A stretch of DNA of 9,479 nt from Desulfobacterales bacterium (GTDB lineage Bacteria; Desulfobacterota; Desulfobacteria; Desulfobacterales; Desulfosalsimonadaceae). Below the pieces are notes generated by a model that worked only from the letters and a program-made list of their open reading frames with translations, made no database searches and had not been told where the DNA came from. The stretch is from the NCBI GenBank assembly GCA_007127175.1, contig SKZX01000038.1:1-9479 (forward strand). The letters run 5' to 3'. This document shows positions 1 to 6,666 of this stretch, in pieces. Position numbers and translations under genes: made by a program. Position 1 is the first letter of the stretch; every line of letters starts with the position of its first letter.

Positions 1-49
1 AAAACCGCAGATTGGGTTTTGAATTGGTTTTTAACGGCACGGATGAAGC

Positions 50-982
50 TCATACCGCCGGTCGGGGCAGGACGCCCGCCCGCTCGGCGATCTCCGGCAC
101 CTTCTGCTCCCACTCGATCGCCATCAGGTGAACGCCTGCAACGCCTTCCATTTCCTTGAATTCCTCGATTTGCTCCAGGGCGAACTTGATGCCCTCTTCG
201 GGCTGGTCCGCCTTTTCCACGCCTTTGAGCCGCTTGATCAGGGAATCGGGGATATCCATCCCGGGAACGAATTTTTTCATGTAATTGGCCATGGGCGCAC
301 CTTTCATGGGGGTGACCCCGGCAAGGATATAGCACTTTTCATGCAGCCCCATGTCCACGACCATTTTCATGAACTCTCGGAATTTGTCCATGTTGAACAC
401 GCACTGGGTCTGAATATAATCGGCACCGGCGGCAATCTTGTTCTTCAGCCGGTAAACCCGGAATTCAAAGGGGTCGGCAAAGGGGTTGCTGGCTGCGCCC
501 ACAAAGAGTCTGGGGGGCACGTCAATGTCATCGCCATCCAGGAATGTTCCTTCATCGCGCATCCGGGTGGCCAGGCGGATCAGCTGCATGGAGTCGAGAT
601 CGTGCACGTTCTTGGCCTGGGGGCATGTGCCGAAGGTCTGGTGGTCCCCGGAAAGGCAGAGCATGTTGCGGATGCCCAATGCATAGGCGCCGAGGATGTC
701 GCTGGTCATGGCCAGGCGGTTTCTGTCCCGGCAGACCATCTGGAAATTGGGCTCGATCCCCTCGTGGATGGCAATGTGGGATGCGGCCAGGCTCGACATC
801 CGGGCCACGGCGGTCTGGTTGTCGGTGATGTTGACGGCGTCGACATTCCCTTTCAAGTGCGCGAGCTTTTTGGTGAAGTGCTCCACATTGGCGCCCCTGG
901 GGGGGCCGCACTCACCGGTAAAGGCAAAATGGCCGGCCTTAAGGACTTTTTCAAGATTACTGCCTGATTTCAAGTCGCTCAT
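50..982 (-). CDS. metF: 5,10-methylenetetrahydrofolate reductase MetF
   Basis: 310-residue FAD TIM-barrel enzyme that reduces 5,10-methylene-THF to 5-methyl-THF in the methyl branch of the Wood-Ljungdahl pathway, or runs in reverse when organic carbon is oxidised. Visible motifs: F-T-G-E (E24, matching the catalytic Glu of the family), N-I-T-D-N (51-55), C-R-D-R-N-R (84-89), S-G-D-H (D113) and I-Q-T-Q (Q193 at the folate-contacting Gln). The ATG at 982 has AAGGAG at 996-991. Length is normal for the family and the C-terminal residues (P-E-I-A-E-R-A-G) fit a complete protein, so TGA at 52-50 is read as a true stop. It is the last gene visible; the 49 bases after it to the window edge hold no clear gene or strong terminator. 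Confidence 0.95.
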   Translation of the reverse strand: MSDLKSGSNLEKVLKAGHFAFTGECGPPRGANVEHFTKKLAHLKGNVDAVNITDNQTAVARMSSLAASHIAIHEGIEPNFQMVCRDRNRLAMTSDILGAYALGIRNMLCLSGDHQTFGTCPQAKNVHDLDSMQLIRLATRMRDEGTFLDGDDIDVPPRLFVGAASNPFADPFEFRVYRLKNKIAAGADYIQTQCVFNMDKFREFMKMVVDMGLHEKCYILAGVTPMKGAPMANYMKKFVPGMDIPDSLIKRLKGVEKADQPEEGIKFALEQIEEFKEMEGVAGVHLMAIEWEQKVPEIAERAGVLPRPAV

Positions 983-1033
983 CAGCGTCTCTCCTTGTTA
1001 TCGCTTATCGTATTTCCCATCTCGGTTCGGTGA

Positions 1034-1702
1034 TCAATCGGCCAGTGTTTCCCGGATGCTTCTCCTGGGGCCCCCATCCCTTGAGGTGCGCCAGTCCCTG
1101 GGGTCATGGATCGTGAGCAGGTCATCCAGGCGCCCCTCGGCCATTTTCTTTTTGACGATCGCGTCCCATATGCATACCGTCTCTTTGGACACTTCGCAGA
1201 CGCCCTCGGACGATCCGCCGCAAGGGCCGTGGAGGATGCTTTTGGCGCAGCGGGCAATGGGGCACAAGCCTTCAAAATGGTGGATAATGCAGGTCCCGCA
1301 CCCGGCGCAGCGCTCTTCCCAGATGCCGTGCGATACAGCGCCGCCGTAAAAGGTGGTGTTCACAGCCGGGAAAAACCGCTGCTCCGGATAGGCTTCGGAC
1401 AGAAACTGGGGGCCGACCCCGCAGGCCATGGAAAGCACGCCATCATGGCCGTCCAGTTTGTCTTTCAGCAATTCAACATATTCCTTGTCGCACTGGCGCT
1501 CCAGCATCACGGTGTCAATGGTCAGCGGTCTGCCCTCCTTTTCACCGGCCAGCATGAGGGCGGCGCGCAGCACTTCAACTTCCTTTGCGCCCCCCACATT
1601 GCAGACGGTGACGCATCCCTTGCAGCCGACGATCAGTATTTTGGAAAACGCGCTTACCATGCCCATTATTTCCTGGAGCGGTTTTGGGTCTGCAACAATC
1701 AT
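1034..1702 (-). CDS. metV: MetV, zinc/iron-sulfur subunit of methylenetetrahydrofolate reductase
   Basis: 222 residues of the MetV family (methylene-THF reductase C-terminal domain), the partner of short MetF in acetogens and other Wood-Ljungdahl organisms. Visible: N-terminal half with G-C-K-G-C-V-T-V-C (C27, C30, C34), C71 and C94; C-terminal Cys-rich half with C-A-G-C-G-T-C (C132, C135, C138), C-P-I-A-R-C (C147, C152), H-G-P-C-G-G (C161), then C169 and C177. This many cysteines supports metal or Fe-S binding that feeds electrons to MetF. The tail after about residue 195 is charged and low in cysteine. The ATG at 1702 has AGAGGTGG at 1713-1706. It is followed 51 bases later by metF, the usual pairing. 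Family assignment is strong; the exact metal ligands cannot be told from sequence. Confidence 0.93.
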   Translation of the reverse strand: MIVADPKPLQEIMGMVSAFSKILIVGCKGCVTVCNVGGAKEVEVLRAALMLAGEKEGRPLTIDTVMLERQCDKEYVELLKDKLDGHDGVLSMACGVGPQFLSEAYPEQRFFPAVNTTFYGGAVSHGIWEERCAGCGTCIIHHFEGLCPIARCAKSILHGPCGGSSEGVCEVSKETVCIWDAIVKKKMAEGRLDDLLTIHDPRDWRTSRDGGPRRSIRETLAD

Positions 1703-1726
1703 GAGCCACCTCTCTGGTCAAACAGT

Positions 1727-1755
1727 GTTATAAGTATATGGATAAAACCGTTCAA
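1727..1755 (-). promoter_or_regulatory. Candidate sigma70-type promoter for metV-metF
   Basis: On the coding strand TTGAAC (1755-1750) and TATAAC (1732-1727) are separated by 17 bases, matching 4 of 6 and 5 of 6 consensus positions. The stretch is clearly AT-richer than its surroundings and the -35 overlaps the mvhD stop. It would start a transcript near 1720, about 18 bases before the metV ATG. It may give metV-metF extra expression independent of the Sec-containing upstream genes. A chance match in an AT-rich gap is possible. Confidence 0.35.
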
Positions 1756-2198
1756 TTTATTGCATCCGAAGTCTGCCGCGCCCGTGCGCCTTTGACCGGC
1801 GACGGACCGATGGCCTTGATCTGATCGACCATCTCGTTGGCGATTTCGGCAAAGCGCTGCCCCTGGGCGGACGACAGGTTGTACATGGCCACCCGTTCAG
1901 GCTCCATGCCGATTTCTTCCAGGACCTTCTTGACGTAGGCCACCTTTTTCCGGGCCTTGATGTTGCCGGTGCTGAAGTGGCATTCCCCTTCCAGGCAGCC
2001 TGCCACGTAAACGCCGTCCGCACCGTCCTCAAGGGCATTCAAAAGGTGGATGATATCAACCCTGCCGGTGCATGGTACCTGGATCACCTTTACCTCCGGC
2101 GGGTAGGAAAGCCTCAGGGAACCTGCCAGGTCCCCGGCTGCGTACGCTCAGTATTGGCAGCAAAAGGCAATGATGCGTGGTTCGAATGTGTCTGGCAT
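1752..2198 (-). CDS. mvhD: MvhD-type electron-transfer subunit, selenoprotein with in-frame UGA as Sec17
   Basis: A 148-residue protein once the TGA at 2150-2148 is read as Sec17. MvhD (delta subunit of methyl-viologen-reducing hydrogenase) is a small [2Fe-2S] protein that passes electrons to HdrA. Its hallmark motifs are all present: F-C-C-Q-Y-U-A-Y (C13, C14, U17), P-C-T-G-R (C43) and G-C-L-E-G-E-C-H (C68, C73) followed by G-N-I. Without readthrough, the first downstream ATG (2087) would leave 111 residues and delete the first cysteine group. The true ATG at 2198 has GGGAG 7 bases upstream. It lies 40 bases after hdrA and 49 before metV. No hydrogenase large or small subunit is nearby, so it probably serves as the HdrA partner in a MetFV complex, as in acetogens. 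Sec at this place is known in MvhD/VhuD relatives. Confidence 0.9.
2111..2138 (-). promoter_or_regulatory. Bacterial SECIS-like stem-loop for Sec17
   Basis: On the coding strand GGGGACC pairs with GGTTCCC (7 bp, one G-U) around the loop TGGCA. An outer GCC-GGC helix lies beyond a 3-base bulge. The loop starts 20 bases after the UGA with G as its second base. The loop is nearly the same as that of the other SECIS in this window (TGGAA), although the stems differ in sequence, which supports a shared SelB recognition feature. Confidence 0.8.
2148..2150 (-). other. Selenocysteine UGA codon (Sec17 of MvhD)
   Basis: In-frame TGA after C-C-Q-Y and before A-Y-A-A-G-D, at the place of the third Cys of the MvhD C-C-x-x-C-x-Y motif. 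Coding sequence typical of MvhD runs on both sides, and a SECIS-like hairpin follows. Confidence 0.9.
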
Positions 2199-2205
2199 GG
2201 TGTTT

Positions 2206-2210
2206 CTCCC
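2206..2210 (-). promoter_or_regulatory. Ribosome binding site that fixes the mvhD start upstream of the UGA
   Basis: GGGAG on the coding strand, 7 bases before the ATG at 2198. Its presence ahead of the Sec codon supports translation through the TGA; the internal ATG at 2087 has no comparable signal (only coding sequence GGTGATCC lies before it). Confidence 0.65.
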
Positions 2211-2238
2211 GCAATCACAATTAGGGTTCTCGCTTGGT

Positions 2239-5200
2239 TCAGGCCACCTTGAAAAGGGCATCGGTCTTGGCCATGATCTGTTCATCCGTGTAGTGCTTCA
2301 GGGTGATCGCCTTGCCCGGGCATTCCGCGGCGCACGCACCGCAGCCATGGCATTCATAGGGCTCGATCACCGCGTAGCCGTCTTCGTGAATATAGGGGAT
2401 GCCGTAGGGACAGGTGCGGACGCAGGTCAGGCAGACCGCGCATTTTTCCGGCTCTACTTCTGCTACAACACCGCCGACCATGATGGCATCCCTGGAGACA
2501 ATCGTTACAGCGCGTGCCACAGCCGCGCGGGCCTGGGCGATACTTTCTTCAAGGGGCTTGGGGTAATGGGCCAGCCCGGCCACAAACAGGCCGTCGGAAG
2601 CAAAATCAACCGGTCTCAGCTTGGCATGGGCCTCCACCAGGAAGCCGTCATTGTTGACCGGCACCTTGAAGAGTTCGAACAGGTGCTTGTTGTTTTCAGC
2701 AGCGATGCCCGTGGCCAGGACCAGGAGGTCCGGCGATATTTTAACGGGCATCCGAAGGACGTGGTCCTCGACTACGAGGGTCGGTCGCTTGTTCGGGCCC
2801 AGGGACACGACCGGCTTGTTCCCCGGTTCGTAGCGGATAAAGAGGATGCCTTTCTCCCTGGCTTCCTTGTACAATTCTTCCCGGAAGCCGTAGGACCGGA
2901 TATCGCGGTATATAATGTACACCTTGGCCTTTGGCCGTCTTTTCTTTATGGCCAGGGCGCTTTTCAGGCTGTGCGTACAGCAGATCTTGCTGCAGTAAGG
3001 CCTGTTTTCGTCGCGGGAACCCGCGCACTGGATAAACGCAACGGATTTGGCCGTATCGATCCGGGGGTCGTTTTCAGCCAGGGCCTGGTCCATTTCCAGG
3101 TGGGTCAGCACGTCGGGGTGCTCGCCGTAAAGGTACAGGGGCGGCTTGTCCTCCCGTCCCCCGGTTGCGATGATGGTGGCGCCGTGCTCGACCGGTATGC
3201 GCGCCTCCTTCTCACCGGATGTGGCAATGGTCGACACAAAGCTGCCCAAAGAACCGGTTGTGGCCGATATGTGGCTGTTCAGGTAAAGGTCGATATTCTC
3301 ATGGTCGAAAACCCTGTCGATGAGCGAGGCAAGATATTTTCGGATATTCTCCCCCTGCCAGGTGGCGTTCAGGCGCCTTGCCACGCCGCCCAGTTCGCCG
3401 GTCTTTTCGACCAGGTAGGCCTTGAACCCCTGATCGGCGATGCCCAGGGCCGCTTCCATGCCTGCAACACCCCCCCCGATGACCAGAACGCTGCTGTTGA
3501 CATCGCGGCTGACCTGGTGCAGGGATTTTGCAAGGGCGGCCTTGGCCACGGCCATGCGCACCAGGTCTTTTGCCTTGGCGGTGGCCTTGTCCGGGTTGTT
3601 CATGTGGACCCAGGTGTTCTGGTCCCGGATGTTGGCCATCTCAAACAGATACTTGTTGAGCCCGGCGTTTTCGATGGTTTCCTGGAAAAGCGGCTCATGG
3701 GTGCGCGGGGAGCAGGAAGCGACCACCACGCGGTTGATGTCTTTTTCTGCGATGACCTCGATGATGTGGTTCTGGGAGTCCTGGGAGCAGGTGAACAGGT
3801 TGTCTTCCACGTGCACCACGTGGGGAAGGCTGGCGGCGTAGTCCCTTACGGCGGGAACGTCGGCCACACCGCCGATGTTGATCCCGCAGTTGCACACAAA
3901 CACGCCGATCCTGGGTTCGGCATCGTCAAGGTCCTTTTCAGGCGGCACCTCTTTGGACCGTGTCAGGCTCCAGCGCTGGTCCTTGAGCTTGATGGATGCC
4001 GCTGCAGCCGCAGCCGAGGCCTCCATGACCGATACCGGTATGTCCTTGGGTTCCTGGAAGGTTCCGCAGACATATATCCCTTCCCGGGAGGTGTTCACCG
4101 GCAGCAGGTTTTGCGTGGCGGCAAAGCCGTGGCGGTTCAGGTTGATGCCCATGGTTTGGGCCAGTTTTTGGACGGTGTCGCCGGGCGCAAGGCCCACGGA
4201 CAGTACCACCAGGTCGTACACCTCTTCTGCCGTGGAACCGCCCTCGGTGGCGTAAACGATCCGCAGGGCGTCGTTCGGCAGGGTGAATATGGAGTGGATT
4301 CTCGACCGGACAAAGCGGACGCCCTGCTCCTGGGCACGGGTATTGTACGTGTCGAACTCCTTGCCGTGGGTCCGCATGTCCATGAAGAAAATGGTCGTAT
4401 CCAGGTCATACTCGCAGTGTTCTTTTGCGATCACGGCCTGCTTGTTGGCATACATGCAGCAGACGCCTGAGCAGTATTCGTGGTCCCCCTTGTTGATGCC
4501 CCGTGAGCCGACGCATTGAATCCATGCGATCTTTTTGGGTTCGGTTTCATCGGAGGGGCGGAGGATGTGTCCCTGGTAGGGGCCAGATGCGGACAGGATC
4601 CGTTCAAACTCAATGGCGGTGACCACGTTGGGGTAATCGGCATACCCGTATTCCGACCGGAGACGGGGATCGGTGAGTTCGCTTCCCGGCGCCAGGACGA
4701 TGGAGCCGACATCGATATCGATGATGGCTTCTTCCATGTCATGATTGATGGCCTTGGCCAGGCAGGCATCCACGCACTGGAGGCATTCGCTGCAGACCCC
4801 GCAGTCCAGGCACCGGGCGGCTTCCGCCAGGGCATCTTCCTCTGTGAAGGCGTACTGCACTTCCTGGAAATCGGCCACCCGCTGGTCAACCGGGGCCTTG
4901 GCAGGATGGCGGCGAGGGTTGATCCGTTCTCCCTCGGGTGTCAGATCCACCACCGGCAGTCGCCGTTCACGCCCTTCATAAAGGTCTGCCCCCTGCAGGT
5001 AGCGGGCGATGGAAATCGCCGCTTCCCGGCCCGCACCGATGGCTTCCACCACGGTGGCCGGCCCGGTCACCATGTCCCCGCCCGCAAACACGCCAGGGAC
5101 GCGCGTGGCAAATGTGACGGGATCGCATTCAAGGCTTCCCCAGCGGGTGATGTCCCATGCTTTTTCTTCCGGCAGAAGCGAAAGGTCGATGGTTTGCCCG

Positions 5201-6666
5201 ATGGCGGGGACCACTGCATCGACTTCAAGGACAAACTCGGAGCCGGGGACGGGTTCCGGCCGGCGGCGGCCGCTTTTGTCCGGTTCGCCCAGTTCCATGC
5301 GGATGCACTCGAGACCTTCCACCCTGCCGTTGCCCACAACGCGGGTGGGTGCGGCCAGGTAGTGGATCTTGATCCCTTCTTCCTCTGCTTCAAGGACTTC
5401 CTCGTCCAGGGCAGGCATTTCCTCGCGACTGCGGCGGTAGACGATGAATACCTCCTTTGATCCTTTGCGGATGGCGCTGCGGACCACGTCGATGGCCACG
5501 TTGCCGCCGCCGATGACGGCCACCCGGTCCCCCAGGGAGACGTCTTTCCCCTCGTTGAGCGCCCGCAGATAGGTCACACCGTGGATGACCCCCGGTATGT
5601 CTTCGCCTTCAATGCCCAGCTTCATGCTGTTCTGCGCGCCGACTCCCAGAAAAACCGCCGAAAAACCCTGGTTGAGCAAGTCGTCGATGGAAAGATCCTC
5701 GCCGATGGGGGTGTTGGTCTTTATTTCTACACCCAACCGCTGAATATAGGCGATGTCCTTGTTCAGGATGTCCCGGGGAAGGCGGTAGTCGGGAATGCCC
5801 CAGACCATCATGCCGCCCGGTTCATCGGAGGCTTCAAATATGGTCGGCTTATAACCGTCGATGGCCAGGTAAAAGGCGGCGGACAGTCCGGCCGGGCCGG
5901 CGCCCACAATGGCCACCTTTTCTTTCCGCTGGATCTCGACCCTGGGCACCTCCGGTTCTTCCTGGGAGTATTCCCAGTCCGTGACAAACCGCTTCAACTG
6001 CATAATGGCAATGGGGTCGTCCACCTTGCTGCGCGTGCATGCGGTTTCGCACGGGTGGGTGCAGACCCGGCCGCAGATGGCCGGCAGGGGGTTGTGCTTC
6101 CGGATGAGGGCAAGCGCTTCCTTGTATTTGCCCTCGGCGATGAGGGCCACGTACCCCTGTACATGGATTCCGGCCGGGCACCCGGCCTTGCACGGGGATA
6201 TGCCCGCCTTGTCAATGGCAAAGGCATTGGGCGTGGCCTGGGGATAGCGCTTGTAGGCCGCTTTCCGGTCGATAAGCCCGGTGTCGAATTCGCTGGGCAG
6301 GGCCACCGGGCAGATCTTGGCGCAGTCACCGCACCCGGTGCACTTGTCAAGGTCGACAAAGCGGGGTTTCTGCCGGATGCGAACGCTGAAGTTGCCGGCC
6401 TCCCCTTCGACGTTTTCCACGGAAGCATAAGAGAGGATATCGATATTCAGGTGCTTGCCCACTTCCACGAGCTTGGGGGAAATGATGCACATGGAGCAGT
6501 CGTTGGTCGGAAACGTCTTGTCCAGCTGCGCCATTCTCCCGCCGACGGCCGACTCCCGTTCCGCCAGATAAACTTTGAAGCCGCTGTTGGCCAGGTCAAG
6601 AGATGCCTGGATGCCGGCGATGCCGCCGCCAACCACCAGGACCGATCCCGTAGTCTTATTCGTCAT
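2239..6666 (-). CDS. hdrA: HdrA-type fusion flavoprotein: HdrA split by a GltD/NfnB-like module, then a second HdrA
   Basis: 1475 residues in one uninterrupted frame. Order: HdrA FAD site (G-G-G-I-A-G, 13-18) with D-C-S-M-C (C57, C60); half a ferredoxin (C109, C112, C115, C119); a GltD-like domain with Fe-S cysteines (C159, C163, C198, C202, C206, C210), FAD site G-A-G-P-A-G (255-260) and NAD(P)H site G-G-G-N (386-389); a Cys-rich segment 619-635; the rest of HdrA with cluster cysteines C718, C732, C736-C737; then a second HdrA starting with C-N-C-G (C925, C927) and C-S-P-R-T-H (C985), FAD site G-G-G-V-A-G (1064-1069), C1214, C1225, C1229-C1230, and a 2x[4Fe-4S] ferredoxin (C1409-C1449). Ordinary HdrA is about 650 residues. 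Expected role: flavin-based electron bifurcation hub with its own NAD(P)H entry, cytoplasmic. The ATG at 6666 has GAGGAGG upstream and overlaps the previous gene by 11 bases. HdrA identity is firm; NAD(P)H use is inferred from the motif. Confidence 0.93.
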   Translation of the reverse strand: MTNKTTGSVLVVGGGIAGIQASLDLANSGFKVYLAERESAVGGRMAQLDKTFPTNDCSMCIISPKLVEVGKHLNIDILSYASVENVEGEAGNFSVRIRQKPRFVDLDKCTGCGDCAKICPVALPSEFDTGLIDRKAAYKRYPQATPNAFAIDKAGISPCKAGCPAGIHVQGYVALIAEGKYKEALALIRKHNPLPAICGRVCTHPCETACTRSKVDDPIAIMQLKRFVTDWEYSQEEPEVPRVEIQRKEKVAIVGAGPAGLSAAFYLAIDGYKPTIFEASDEPGGMMVWGIPDYRLPRDILNKDIAYIQRLGVEIKTNTPIGEDLSIDDLLNQGFSAVFLGVGAQNSMKLGIEGEDIPGVIHGVTYLRALNEGKDVSLGDRVAVIGGGNVAIDVVRSAIRKGSKEVFIVYRRSREEMPALDEEVLEAEEEGIKIHYLAAPTRVVGNGRVEGLECIRMELGEPDKSGRRRPEPVPGSEFVLEVDAVVPAIGQTIDLSLLPEEKAWDITRWGSLECDPVTFATRVPGVFAGGDMVTGPATVVEAIGAGREAAISIARYLQGADLYEGRERRLPVVDLTPEGERINPRRHPAKAPVDQRVADFQEVQYAFTEEDALAEAARCLDCGVCSECLQCVDACLAKAINHDMEEAIIDIDVGSIVLAPGSELTDPRLRSEYGYADYPNVVTAIEFERILSASGPYQGHILRPSDETEPKKIAWIQCVGSRGINKGDHEYCSGVCCMYANKQAVIAKEHCEYDLDTTIFFMDMRTHGKEFDTYNTRAQEQGVRFVRSRIHSIFTLPNDALRIVYATEGGSTAEEVYDLVVLSVGLAPGDTVQKLAQTMGINLNRHGFAATQNLLPVNTSREGIYVCGTFQEPKDIPVSVMEASAAAAAASIKLKDQRWSLTRSKEVPPEKDLDDAEPRIGVFVCNCGINIGGVADVPAVRDYAASLPHVVHVEDNLFTCSQDSQNHIIEVIAEKDINRVVVASCSPRTHEPLFQETIENAGLNKYLFEMANIRDQNTWVHMNNPDKATAKAKDLVRMAVAKAALAKSLHQVSRDVNSSVLVIGGGVAGMEAALGIADQGFKAYLVEKTGELGGVARRLNATWQGENIRKYLASLIDRVFDHENIDLYLNSHISATTGSLGSFVSTIATSGEKEARIPVEHGATIIATGGREDKPPLYLYGEHPDVLTHLEMDQALAENDPRIDTAKSVAFIQCAGSRDENRPYCSKICCTHSLKSALAIKKRRPKAKVYIIYRDIRSYGFREELYKEAREKGILFIRYEPGNKPVVSLGPNKRPTLVVEDHVLRMPVKISPDLLVLATGIAAENNKHLFELFKVPVNNDGFLVEAHAKLRPVDFASDGLFVAGLAHYPKPLEESIAQARAAVARAVTIVSRDAIMVGGVVAEVEPEKCAVCLTCVRTCPYGIPYIHEDGYAVIEPYECHGCGACAAECPGKAITLKHYTDEQIMAKTDALFKVA

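Noticed and set aside
1..20. Inverted repeat AAAACC...GGTTTT at the window edge as a terminator after metF
   Set aside because: Only 6 bp with two G-C pairs and an 8-base loop, and the sequence ends there, so a T-run cannot be confirmed.
50..52. The metF stop TGA as another Sec codon
   Set aside because: The frame stays open to the window edge, but the MetF is already full length and the following residues show no motif or SECIS-like pairing.
128..967. 279-codon plus-strand open frame opposite metF
   Set aside because: It mirrors metF codons; the minus strand encodes a full MetF with catalytic motifs.
1752..2087. Short MvhD starting at ATG 2087
   Set aside because: It would remove the C-C-x-x-Sec motif essential to the family. 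The upstream ATG at 2198 has a proper ribosome binding site.
2239..2241. The hdrA stop TGA as another Sec codon
   Set aside because: Readthrough meets TAA after five codons, the protein already ends after its C-terminal ferredoxin, and no hairpin follows.
2170..4470. 766-codon open frame on the plus strand
   Set aside because: It lies antisense to hdrA, whose frame has clear domain motifs throughout. The antisense product shows no recognisable motif, and long antisense frames are common opposite GC-rich coding sequence.
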